From: a bacterium
Lineage (GTDB): Bacteria; UBA3054
Direction: 5' to 3'
Length of the DNA stretch: 9,271 nucleotides
NCBI GenBank assembly: GCA_017538635.1
Contig: JAFYIM010000512.1
Location: 1-9,271, forward strand
Shown: in pieces, positions 1 to 7,188 of the stretch
Layout: the number at the start of each line of letters is the position of its first letter
Position numbering within the stretch: position 1 is the stretch's first letter
Notes under the pieces: model-generated
Seen by the model: the letters and a program-made list of their open reading frames with translations, nothing else
The model's database searches: none
Told to the model about the DNA's origin: nothing
Program-made: the position numbers and the translations under genes

Positions 1-48
1 CGCTATCACTAAGATTTAATCAAAAAAAAGAAAGAAAAACAAGGATAA

Positions 49-312
49 GCTCAAAAAACTTATTTCAGAGGCCTTGCAGCGATTTATAGAGGAGTTTTCG
101 ATATAAGGCTAAAACTATTATGCGCTGTCAAAAACATTGGAAGAAACCAATCAGTCATTGCCAGGCACATCAGCAATATTTTTCGAGAAGGAGAACTAGA
201 TAGAAATTCAGTTTATGCAAAATTTGCATATACTGCCGCCGATCAGAAAACTTATAACGTCGCTTTTTACAGCAAAGGAATGGCGAGGAAGTCCTCAAAG
301 AAGGAGGGGTAG
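49..312 (+). pseudogene. Truncated RhuM-family gene remnant
   Basis: An open frame without a good start codon runs from just after a TAA (46-48) to a TAG (310-312). From about 136 to 270 its translation reads IGRNQSVIARHISNIF, then REGELDRNSVYAKFAYTAA, then DQKTYNVAFY. This matches, from memory, the conserved N-terminal region of RhuM-family proteins (helix-turn-helix-like GRN-SVI-HI-NIF, then GELD-SV-AKFA-TAADGKTY-V-FYNLD). RhuM proteins are poorly understood, often carried on islands or mobile DNA, and usually some 300 residues long. Here the match stops exactly where NLD should follow FY, and the residues after it (KGMARKSSKKEG) are antisense to the end of aroA. Upstream of 136 the match fades, so both ends are lost. 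I read it as a dead fragment left by a deletion or insertion beside aroA, not a working gene. The family call rests on recalled motifs, so it is moderate. Confidence 0.6.
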
Positions 313-1352
313 GATTTGGCGCAGCAGGATGGGTTGTCGATGGTGAGTGGGCTTTGGGCGTTGGTGGCGGCCGCGGCGGCGGACATGGCGATGCGATGAT
401 CGCCGAAAGTCTTTATTTCTTCTTTCACTTGGAAGAGCTTGTCTGTGCCTTCCACGGTAAAAGCGTCTTCTGTTATTTGGCAGTTGATGCCGATTGCTTT
501 AAGAAGCGCTTGGGTGGTGGCGACGCGGTCGGATTCTTTGAGCCTAAGCCTTCTGATGCCGGTGAAGGTTGTTTGGGCATTTGTCCCGGCGGCGGCTACA
601 GCCAAAGGCGGGAAAATATCCGGGCATTGTGAGACGTCTTTTACTCCGCCTTTTTCTTTCAGGAGATCAAGAAGTTTTCGGTCGGGTTGGAGAGAAGCGT
701 TGTTGAGGCCTTTTATTTCTATCTCGGAGCCGAGATAGTTCATGACCAGGAAGAAGGAGGCGCCGGACCAGTCGCGTTCGGGCTCGATATTGATGGGAGC
801 GGTGTAAGTCTGATTGCCGGGGACGAGGAAGCCGGTTTCTGTTTCCTGAATTTTGATGTTGCTGTCTTTTAAGACCTGGAGCGTCAGGTCAACGTAGCCT
901 CGCGATTCCAAAGGAGTGGTGAATCTTATTTCGGAATCTTCATTGAGAAGAGGCAGGGCGAAAAGAAGCCCTGTGGCGAACTGGGAGGAGACGTTGCCGG
1001 GAAGTTCAAAAAGGCCCGGCTCAAGTTTTTCGTAATCGATCCCCGGGCGCTTCGAAAGGCGGCCTTTCGTGACATAGGTTGGGGTCTTACCCAGAACGGC
1101 TGCGACAGGCTTCAAAAAGCGCAAGGTGGAGCCTGATTCGCCGCAGTCCAGAGTTGGTGTCAGATCGTCTTCCTTCAGGGCAAATAGGCAGCGCTTGGTG
1201 GCGGCAATATCTTCCGGGTCCGTCGGGCTGAGAGCTAGACGCTGGAAGTTCCCGCCCAGAAAGTCCGCTATCAAGAGACGGTGAAGGTGGGATTTGGAAA
1301 AAGGCGGCGTGATGGAACCTTTTCTTTTGCCTATTGGAAGCGTAAGAGACAT
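267..1352 (-). CDS. aroA: 3-phosphoshikimate 1-carboxyvinyltransferase (EPSP synthase), short form
   Basis: This cytoplasmic enzyme transfers the enolpyruvyl group of PEP to shikimate 3-phosphate, the sixth shikimate-pathway step. Family motifs are present in order: SKS-HLHR near residues 19-25 (substrate-binding K, S, R), GESGSTLR at 71-78, SSQF at about 122-125, CPDIFP with the catalytic Asp near 245, LRLKESDR at 269-276, GDHRIAM at about 317-323, and CCAKSYPSFFEDF at the C-terminus. At about 361 residues it is some 60-70 shorter than common AroA. The missing parts appear to be in the first domain before LDCGESG and in a stretch after SKRPG (about 104-112), where relatives have a further strand-helix segment. 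I chose the ATG at 1352, two bases after the aroC stop. A TTG at 1358 would overlap that stop and add two residues. It is the last operon gene, and its TAA lies in the rhuM remnant. Whether this compact form is fully active cannot be judged from sequence. Confidence 0.93.
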   Translation of the reverse strand: MSLTLPIGKRKGSITPPFSKSHLHRLLIADFLGGNFQRLALSPTDPEDIAATKRCLFALKEDDLTPTLDCGESGSTLRFLKPVAAVLGKTPTYVTKGRLSKRPGIDYEKLEPGLFELPGNVSSQFATGLLFALPLLNEDSEIRFTTPLESRGYVDLTLQVLKDSNIKIQETETGFLVPGNQTYTAPINIEPERDWSGASFFLVMNYLGSEIEIKGLNNASLQPDRKLLDLLKEKGGVKDVSQCPDIFPPLAVAAAGTNAQTTFTGIRRLRLKESDRVATTQALLKAIGINCQITEDAFTVEGTDKLFQVKEEIKTFGDHRIAMSAAAAATNAQSPLTIDNPSCCAKSYPSFFEDFLAIPLL

Positions 1353-1354
1353 GA

Positions 1355-2371
1355 TCAATCGAGGAGCAGATCCAGTGCGACGATAGCGGCCATAGCTTCC
1401 ACTACGGGAAGCGCTCTGGGAACGATGCAGGCGTCATGGCGGCCTTCAATAACAAGTTCTTCTTCCGTCTGCTTGGAAAGCGAAACGCTTTTTTGTGGCT
1501 TAGCAATGGAAGGCGTAGGCTTCACTGCTGCGCGGAAAACAATTGGCATGCCGCTGGTCATGCCGCCTAGAGAGCCGCCGTGATTGTTGGTTGCCGTTTC
1601 TATCTTCCCATCTTTGACGGTGAAAGCGTCGTTGTTTTCTGAGCCTTTTAAGGTAGTGCTGGAAAAACCGCTGCCGAATTCGATTCCTTTGACCGCCGGA
1701 ATACCGAAGACAGCCTGGGCTATTCTGTTCTCAACTCCCTCGAAGATCGGTTCGCCAAGGCCTGCCGGGAGTCCCTGGATCTCGCACTCAATTACGCCGC
1801 CCACGCTGTCCCCTTCCGCTCTGGCTGCTTCGATCATGGCCTTGGCTTTCGGGCTTAAGATGTCATCTGCGTTTGGCTCGTTCTTTTGAGTGCCGATGGA
1901 AAGGATCCTGCCTTTTATTTTTATGCCCTTGCATTCAAGATACTGGATAGCCAAGGCTCCCGCAAAACAAGCAGGGGCCATGATGCGGCCGGAAGAGTGG
2001 CCGCCGCCGCGGTAGTCGTTGGCGCCTTCCGTCTTGACGTTCATGGGGTAATCGGCGTGACCGGGCCTCATAAGGTCGCTCAATTTGGAATAATCCTTGG
2101 AATGGGCGTCGCTGTTTCTGATGATAGCCGCGATGGGCGTTCCGCAGGTCTTGCCGTTGAAGATGCCGGAGAGGATCTCGAAAGCGTCAGATTCGCATCT
2201 TTTGGTGGAGCCTACTTGGGAGCCGGGAGCTCTTCTGGCCATGAAGGCTTTGACTTTTTCCAGGTCGGGAGTGAAGTTCGCGGGGAAGCCGTCTATGACG
2301 CAGCCGATGGTCGGTCCGTGGGATTCTCCGAAGAGCGTCACTTTAAGATTTTTGCCGTAAGTGGAGGACAT
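1355..2371 (-). CDS. aroC: Chorismate synthase
   Basis: This FMN-dependent enzyme removes phosphate from EPSP to give chorismate, the branch point for aromatic amino acids; reduced flavin is needed although there is no net redox change. Visible family signatures: GESHG at 15-19 (catalytic His 18), RRAPG near 46-50, RPGHADY at 102-108 (second catalytic His 105), DYRGGGHSSGR at 119-129, NNHGGSLGGMTSGMPI in the C-terminal half, and GRHDACIVPRA near 310-320 followed by PVVEAMAA. The length of 338 residues is close to, slightly below, the usual 350-390. No flavin reductase domain is fused, so reduced FMN must come from elsewhere in the cell. The start ATG lies 18 nt after the aroDE stop with no clear Shine-Dalgarno, suggesting translation coupled to upstream genes. 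The stop is followed after two bases by the aroA ATG. Confidence 0.97.
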   Translation of the reverse strand: MSSTYGKNLKVTLFGESHGPTIGCVIDGFPANFTPDLEKVKAFMARRAPGSQVGSTKRCESDAFEILSGIFNGKTCGTPIAAIIRNSDAHSKDYSKLSDLMRPGHADYPMNVKTEGANDYRGGGHSSGRIMAPACFAGALAIQYLECKGIKIKGRILSIGTQKNEPNADDILSPKAKAMIEAARAEGDSVGGVIECEIQGLPAGLGEPIFEGVENRIAQAVFGIPAVKGIEFGSGFSSTTLKGSENNDAFTVKDGKIETATNNHGGSLGGMTSGMPIVFRAAVKPTPSIAKPQKSVSLSKQTEEELVIEGRHDACIVPRALPVVEAMAAIVALDLLLD

Positions 2372-2389
2372 ATTTGTGGTCAGTGGTTT

Positions 2390-3829
2390 TTATTTGAAGA
2401 AAAGTCGGTTCTGTTCCCTGGCCTGCTCTATGAGCATGCTGAAGCCGTTTTCCGTAAGGCAGCCGCTTTTTTGGGCGCGCGCCATAAGAGGAGTGATTTC
2501 CGGTTTGTAGATTATATCGTAAAGGGCTTCGCTGCCAGTGAATTCGTATTGGGGAATAGGATCGTTTTCCGTTGCGCTTTGCCCCTGCAATCCTACGGAG
2601 GTGCACTGCACGATGATGTCTGGGCGGAAGTCGCTTTTAAACTCATTGAGCGGAGCGGAAGCGAAATCGTATTTGTCCGCAATGGCTTTGGCTTTCGCAA
2701 GGTTCCTGGCGAAGATGGTGACGTTGGTTTTTTCTTTATGGAGAGCGTAGGCGATGGCTTTGGCGGCGCCGCCGGAACCAAGAACGGCCACGCGCTTCCC
2801 TTCTATGCTGTCGGCCTTGAGGAAATGCTTCAGCGCTTTTGTAAAGCCGATCCAGTCGGTGTTGAAGCCTATTTTCTTGCCATCTTTGAAAACCACCGTG
2901 TTGGCGGCGCCGATCTCTTTGACCGCTTCATCAGCTTCATCAAGATAATTGAGAAGCGTTTCCTTGTGGGGAATGGTGACGGCCAATCCTTTGAATTTCA
3001 GCATCTCGGCAAAATTCAGCGCCTCTTTTATATTTTCCGCCGGAACGGGAAGCATTGATGCGTTGCGGTTTTCCGCTTTGTAAAAACTTCTGTGCACTTC
3101 CGGACTGGAGGTGACGTTCAAGGGAAATCCGGTCACGCCGCAGAGAGCGGTGTCGCTATTGATGTTTTTGAAATCGTAAACGTCGAGCAGAGTTTCGGGA
3201 TCAATGTGGCCGATGGCGGAAGTGTTTTTGAGAAGTTCCTTGGGGGAAGTGAAAGTAAGAAATGAGCCGAGCCTGTCAGCCAGAATTCTCGATACGCCGC
3301 CAAGTTTTCCCATGACGCAGATGATCCTGTCCTTTGTCTTGAACTCTTTGGAAAGCGCGAAAGTTTCGGCAACAGTTGTGAGGCCCTTGGGAAGGAAAGC
3401 GATCTTGGGAATCTCGCTTTCGCTTCTGGAAATGGTGTCAATGGTTTTTACGATCTCCGCTTCCTGAGGATCAAAGTAATGGGCGCTTCTGATGATCCTT
3501 ACTCCGCTTTTATGGGCCAGAGCTTCAAGTTCAGGAACGGAGAGATCGGATTCCAGGTCCACATAGGCGAAAGCGATTAAGTTTTTAAGAAGCTCTAACC
3601 TTTCCGTTTCGCTGCCCTCGAACGCTCCGCCGTCAATTTTTCTGCGGACTGTCAGGATGCAGGGCTTTTTTACATTCTTCGGAAAATCTTTTATGGAAGC
3701 ATATTCGCTTTTCGATAAATGATCCGCCCTTAGCTCAATTAGGTCAACAAAAGGTGCGTTGGCGTCGGCTATCCTCTGCGCCTCTGTGAGCGTTTTGGCA
3801 GTTATGGTAAGGCAGATCAGGGACGGCAT
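2390..3829 (-). CDS. aroDE: Bifunctional 3-dehydroquinate dehydratase (type I) / shikimate dehydrogenase fusion
   Basis: One 479-residue protein carries pathway steps three and four. Residues about 1-215 are a type I dehydroquinase that uses a Schiff base: ELRAD at 32-36, catalytic His 117 in RSAHYFD, Schiff-base Lys 142 in PKIAFLPK, and VMGKLGGVSR at 172-181 followed by GSFLTF. Residues about 228-479 are an NADP-type shikimate dehydrogenase: CGVTGFPLNVTSSPEVH at 230-246 (substrate loop), TIPHKE with catalytic Lys 289, GAANTV at 307-312, GFNTDW with catalytic Asp 325, nucleotide-binding GSGGAAKAIA at 351-360, and NGFSMLIEQA at the end. Order and length resemble the AroDE fusion of chlamydiae and, for domain order, the plant enzyme; this is recalled, not searched. 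The usual D-G after NT is D-W here. It starts 3 nt after aroKB, with a good GGAG about 6 nt upstream of its ATG. A fusion can pass dehydroshikimate between active sites, but channelling is inference. Confidence 0.95.
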   Translation of the reverse strand: MPSLICLTITAKTLTEAQRIADANAPFVDLIELRADHLSKSEYASIKDFPKNVKKPCILTVRRKIDGGAFEGSETERLELLKNLIAFAYVDLESDLSVPELEALAHKSGVRIIRSAHYFDPQEAEIVKTIDTISRSESEIPKIAFLPKGLTTVAETFALSKEFKTKDRIICVMGKLGGVSRILADRLGSFLTFTSPKELLKNTSAIGHIDPETLLDVYDFKNINSDTALCGVTGFPLNVTSSPEVHRSFYKAENRNASMLPVPAENIKEALNFAEMLKFKGLAVTIPHKETLLNYLDEADEAVKEIGAANTVVFKDGKKIGFNTDWIGFTKALKHFLKADSIEGKRVAVLGSGGAAKAIAYALHKEKTNVTIFARNLAKAKAIADKYDFASAPLNEFKSDFRPDIIVQCTSVGLQGQSATENDPIPQYEFTGSEALYDIIYKPEITPLMARAQKSGCLTENGFSMLIEQAREQNRLFFK

Positions 3830-3832
3830 CGC

Positions 3833-5212
3833 TTACTCCAGTGAGATCTTGGTGGCTATGACGCTGCCCCAGGCGCATGGCAGGGAGAAAGCGACGGTGT
3901 TGCCGGATCTTTTTTTGTCGCGGCGCATGATAAGCTTCAGGTCGTCGAGAGCTATGCCTTCGGGAAGCTTGGTGGGAAGGCCGTGGGCGGAAAAGATATC
4001 CGCCAGCTCTTCGGGGAAACTATCTTTAGCCAGGCCCATTCTCTGGGCGATACGTGCTTCCTCGACGCAGCCTATGGCCACCGCTTCGCCGTGGCTTATC
4101 GTAAAGTTGCTCATGAGTTCCAGGGCGTGGCCGACGGTGTGGCCGCAGTTTAAAAGAATGCGTTTTCCGCTTCTCTCGAAGGGATCTTCCCTGACGATAT
4201 CGACTTTCACTTTCAGATTGTCGGCGATCTCCTTGGCGGTCGGGATCTCGGAGAATTTCGGCTCACTCCCGCTGATGAGAGCGTGCTTGATCATTTCCGC
4301 CTTGCCGACTTTCAGTTCCTTAAGTGGAAGAGTATTCAAACGGTCGGCATCGATAAGGACAAGCCTGGGAGAATGGAAAGCGCCCACCAAATTCTTTCCG
4401 ATAGCGAGGTCGCAGCCGGTCTTGCCGCCGGTGGAAGCATCCACCATGGCAAGCAAGGTCGTGGGGAAATTGATCCAATCGATTCCGCGCATCCAGGTGG
4501 CGGCGGCGAAACCTACTAGATCGCTGGTCACTCCCCCGCCGAAGGAAGCGACCGTATCCTTCCTGCCGATGGCGTGGTCGTTTAGAAGGCCCCAGATCTT
4601 TTCAATGGTGGTGATATTCTTTATCTCTTCGCCGGAAGGGATGAGTTCCAGCGCGGTGTTTTTCAAAGCTTCCGGCTGACAGTTGGCGGCGTTGGTGTCG
4701 GCGATCACAAGTTTGGCAAAATCACAAAGGGGGCCAAGGCCTTCGCCGACGATGACAAGGGATGTGGGAAGCGGGAAAGCTTTGGCGATCCTGCTTTTGA
4801 AGGAAGCGTAATGCTCTTTTCTTTCCTCGGCTTTGTTGCCAAGCGGGCGGGTGTTGGGATTTCTTTGGAAACGCTTTTCCAATTCTTCAGGAGAAGGTGC
4901 TTCCAGAAGCCAGACGCGGCCTGCTTTTTCCGCCAGCATGCGGTTCTCGGGATCGAGGAGCGTTCCGCCGCCTAGGGAGACCACGCTGCTGTTGAAGTTC
5001 TCTTTTTGAGTAAGCTCAAGGAGCGTTTCTTTTTCGATCTTGCGGAAAAGCGCTTCACCGCCTTCTTCGAAAATGGCAGGAATTTTTTTGCCAATTTTTT
5101 CCTCGATCGCTTCGTCGAGATCGAAAAACGGCCTGCCTAAACTGAGCGAGAGATTTCTGCCAACGGTGGTCTTCCCGCTGGCGGGAGGTCCGTAAAGGAA
5201 GATAGCTGACAT
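3833..5212 (-). CDS. aroKB: Bifunctional shikimate kinase / 3-dehydroquinate synthase fusion
   Basis: Residues about 1-145 are shikimate kinase: P-loop GPPASGKTT at 8-16, DLD at 31-33 (shikimate binding), FRKIE at 56-60 with Arg 57, SLGGG at 79-83, and TRPLG at 121-125 in the lid. Residues about 150-459 are dehydroquinate synthase: short N-terminal strand SLVIVGEGL, LPSGE-like IPSGEE at 191-196, NAD-binding GGGVTSDLVGFAAA at 225-238, VDASTGGKTG at 257-266, GKNLVGAFHSP at 272-282, and metal ligands Glu 306 (KAEMIKH), His 358 (NCGHTVGHALE) and His 374 (SHGEAVAIG). The two enzymes are non-consecutive (steps five and two), so the fusion is not for simple channelling. AroKB fusions are known in Thermotoga. 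The AroB part (about 310 residues against 350-360) is compact, with a very short linker. A strong GGGGAGG lies about 9 nt before the ATG, and the start is one base after the tyrA stop. Confidence 0.95.
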   Translation of the reverse strand: MSAIFLYGPPASGKTTVGRNLSLSLGRPFFDLDEAIEEKIGKKIPAIFEEGGEALFRKIEKETLLELTQKENFNSSVVSLGGGTLLDPENRMLAEKAGRVWLLEAPSPEELEKRFQRNPNTRPLGNKAEERKEHYASFKSRIAKAFPLPTSLVIVGEGLGPLCDFAKLVIADTNAANCQPEALKNTALELIPSGEEIKNITTIEKIWGLLNDHAIGRKDTVASFGGGVTSDLVGFAAATWMRGIDWINFPTTLLAMVDASTGGKTGCDLAIGKNLVGAFHSPRLVLIDADRLNTLPLKELKVGKAEMIKHALISGSEPKFSEIPTAKEIADNLKVKVDIVREDPFERSGKRILLNCGHTVGHALELMSNFTISHGEAVAIGCVEEARIAQRMGLAKDSFPEELADIFSAHGLPTKLPEGIALDDLKLIMRRDKKRSGNTVAFSLPCAWGSVIATKISLE

Positions 5213-5213
5213 T

Positions 5214-6014
5214 TTATTTTTCCTCCCCTTGCAGTTTTTCTTTTATAACTTGGCCTTCCGCGAGCTGGGAGACCAGGCTCTCCCTGTCATCGTTTGCGAT
5301 GGCGGTCTGGAAATCCGTGAGCCTTTTGATCATTCTCTCGAGAACCGGCAGAAGCTCCGTTTTGTTCATAAGGAACAATTCCGACCAGAGCTCGGGGTCG
5401 GGCGCGCCAACACGGGAGAGGTCCCTAAAACTGCCGGCAGAAAAGCCGGAGCGCTTAAGCGCAAGCTCGTCCCTCAAATAGGCGGAGGAAACAAGGTGGC
5501 AGAGCTGGCTGGTGTAGGCGATCCTTTTGTCGTGATCTTCAGGCGTGGTGAAAATGACTTCCTTGAAGCCCAGTTCGGTGAAGAAGGGTACTATGTCTTC
5601 CGCAATTTTTTGATCCTGCGGGAAGGGCGTCAGGATCATGGAAGCGCCTCGGAATAGCTCCGCATCGGAATTCTCGAAACCACTGACTTCCTTCCCGGCC
5701 ATGGGGTGTCCGCCGATGAAGGTGAAGCTGCCGTTCAGTTTGGGAGCGAGCTCTTTTATGACGGCGCTTTTTACGCCGCAAACATCGATGACAAGCGCGC
5801 CTTTTTTCAGATCGGCGGCGTGCTCAAGGAGCCATTTCACGGTAAGCGTCGGGTGAAGAGCGATGATGACGAGGTCGGAATTCGAGACCTCTATAGGATC
5901 GTTCCTGTCGATGCCCCTGACATTGTAGCCGGCCTTTTGGGCGGCCTTGAAAAAAGAGCCGCCGATGAGGCCGAGGCCAACGATGGCGATTTCTTTGAGA
6001 TCAGATCTCAGCAT
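5214..6014 (-). CDS. tyrA: Prephenate dehydrogenase, compact
   Basis: This enzyme oxidatively decarboxylates prephenate to 4-hydroxyphenylpyruvate, the committed tyrosine step (some relatives prefer arogenate). The Rossmann motif GLGLIGGS lies at 13-20, and Asp 36 closes the second strand, which favours NAD over NADP. Then come DVCGVKS at 77-83, GGHPMAGKEVSGFENSD at 101-117 with His 103, HDKRIAYTSQLCHLVSSA at 161-178, and FRDLSRVGAPDPELWSELFLMN at 196-217. These are the usual TyrA marks. At 266 residues it is short: between Asp 36 and SDLVIIALHP near 46-55 it lacks roughly 20 residues that normally form a helix and strand of the nucleotide fold. There is no fused chorismate mutase and no C-terminal ACT domain, so no built-in tyrosine sensor is visible. 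The ATG overlaps the last 14 nt of pheA and has AGGAG just upstream, inside pheA. An arogenate-specific role cannot be excluded. Confidence 0.93.
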   Translation of the reverse strand: MLRSDLKEIAIVGLGLIGGSFFKAAQKAGYNVRGIDRNDPIEVSNSDLVIIALHPTLTVKWLLEHAADLKKGALVIDVCGVKSAVIKELAPKLNGSFTFIGGHPMAGKEVSGFENSDAELFRGASMILTPFPQDQKIAEDIVPFFTELGFKEVIFTTPEDHDKRIAYTSQLCHLVSSAYLRDELALKRSGFSAGSFRDLSRVGAPDPELWSELFLMNKTELLPVLERMIKRLTDFQTAIANDDRESLVSQLAEGQVIKEKLQGEEK

Positions 6015-7146
6015 ACGCTCCTAAGAAAGTGAACTGCTCGATGTCCGGATCGGTGGAGAGCTCGGATAAAAGCTTGATGGCGCCCGGGTCGTTGGGCTTG
6101 GACTCGAACTCGAAGGTGAAGCGGAACTCGAATTCCATGCCGGGAATGGGACGCGATTCCAATTTGGTGAGATTCAGCCCGATGGAAGAGAACCTTGCCA
6201 GAATGTTGGCCAGGGAGCCCGGCTTGTGGGGCAGCGTCATGATTAGGGAGATCTTGGAGGCGTCCTTGTAGATCTCCAGTTCCCTGGATATGCAGATGAA
6301 GCGGGTGAAGTTGGAGGGCGTATCGCAGATCTCGTCCTTTATAATTTCGAGATTGTAAAGCTCGGCGCACTTCCTGGAGGCGATGACCGCCTGGTCCGTG
6401 CGTCCGCTCTCGCTGAGCTCCCTGGCGGCCAGAGCCGTGTTGGCGGTGGGCGTCTGCTTGACGTTCCGCATGTTAAGCAAAAACTTCGAGCACTGGGAGA
6501 GCGCCTGGGGATGGCTCTTTATTTCCTTGATGTCGCTCATCCTGACGCCTTTCTTGGCCAGAAGGACGTGGGAAACATGCAGCTTGCAGGCCTTGACGAT
6601 CCTGAAGTCGTGGCGCAGCATGTTGTCATAGACCGTGGTGACGGAGCCGGCCGAGGAGTTTTCTATGGGCAGCACGCCGTACTGGCACATGCCTTTCTCC
6701 ACGGCGCTGAAGATGTCGGCAAAGGAGTTGAAGAAGAGAATGGCGGGAAACTTGAAGAAGGTGGAGGCCGCCTGCTGACTGAAAGCGCCTTCCGTCCCCT
6801 GGCAGGCCACCGTGGCGTGGGAGGGGAACTCAGAGGGAGCCATGGCCACGGCTCTTTTGATCTCACTTTCCAGTTTGCTTTCCTTCGTAATGAACTTGCG
6901 TTCCTTGGCGCGGGAAAGACTGAAGAGCGTACTGAAGAGCATGGCGATCTCGTTTTCGTATTCCGGTCCGGCGGCGAGGGACAGCCTGTTAAGGATCTCC
7001 CTTTCCCTTGCCGGATCGCTGACCGGCAGATTTTCCTGCTGCTTCACTTCAGCGACTTTTTTGACGCACTCGAAGCGCTTCAAATAAAGATCGACTATTT
7101 TGTCGTCGATGGCGTCGATCTCGTTTCTGATGTTTTCCTTGTCCAT
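6001..7146 (-). CDS. pheA: Bifunctional chorismate mutase / prephenate dehydratase (P-protein) with ACT domain
   Basis: It converts chorismate to prephenate and then phenylpyruvate, the committed phenylalanine branch. Three domains are seen. Residues about 1-90 are a helical AroQ-type chorismate mutase (IRNEIDAIDDKIVDLYLKR, then VAEVK, then DPAREREIL; Arg 7, Arg 24 and Lys 35 fit active-site positions). Residues about 110-288 are the prephenate dehydratase, with ACQGTEGAFSQQAA, YGVLPIENSSAGSVTTVYD, SHPQALSQC and the catalytic TRF motif at 281-283. Residues about 298-381 are an ACT domain with the Phe-binding motifs GSLA at 310-313 and ESRP at 330-333, so feedback inhibition by phenylalanine is expected from the family. 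The length of 381 is typical of P-proteins. It follows aroF after a 42-nt AT-rich gap, the largest spacing in the operon, and its end overlaps tyrA. Its mutase also feeds TyrA, since no other mutase is seen in the window. Confidence 0.97.
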   Translation of the reverse strand: MDKENIRNEIDAIDDKIVDLYLKRFECVKKVAEVKQQENLPVSDPAREREILNRLSLAAGPEYENEIAMLFSTLFSLSRAKERKFITKESKLESEIKRAVAMAPSEFPSHATVACQGTEGAFSQQAASTFFKFPAILFFNSFADIFSAVEKGMCQYGVLPIENSSAGSVTTVYDNMLRHDFRIVKACKLHVSHVLLAKKGVRMSDIKEIKSHPQALSQCSKFLLNMRNVKQTPTANTALAARELSESGRTDQAVIASRKCAELYNLEIIKDEICDTPSNFTRFICISRELEIYKDASKISLIMTLPHKPGSLANILARFSSIGLNLTKLESRPIPGMEFEFRFTFEFESKPNDPGAIKLLSELSTDPDIEQFTFLGAYAEI

Positions 7147-7180
7147 AGGTCCACTTTCCGATTTATCTCAAAGTATTTAT

Positions 7181-7186
7181 ATTATA
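7181..7186 (-). promoter_or_regulatory. Possible internal -10 element between aroF and pheA
   Basis: The aroF-pheA gap reads TATAAT on the minus strand immediately after the aroF stop, in very AT-rich sequence, about 35 nt before the pheA ATG. It is a perfect -10 hexamer, but no recognisable -35 lies 16-18 nt upstream (that stretch is inside the aroF end and reads about AGGCCC), and there is no extended TGn. It may be a weak internal promoter that keeps pheA and later genes on when the leader terminates transcription, or merely chance in AT-rich spacer. Confidence 0.2.
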
Positions 7187-7188
7187 CC

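Noticed and set aside
1..48. A-rich left edge
   Set aside because: No ORF, hairpin or repeat that I can support; purine-rich runs only.
214..230. A 17-bp near-perfect palindrome, TATGCAAA-A-TTTGCATA
   Set aside because: It falls on the RhuM codons for YAKFAY, a conserved stretch whose codons are naturally palindromic. It has no T-run, so it is neither a terminator for aroA nor a clear operator.
1886..3058. A 390-codon plus-strand open frame across aroC and aroDE
   Set aside because: It is antisense to two clear enzyme genes, has no recognisable family motif, and its openness follows from codon bias of the real genes.
3759..4679. A 306-codon plus-strand open frame across aroKB
   Set aside because: Antisense shadow of AroB motifs; serine-rich low-complexity translation without a recognisable domain.
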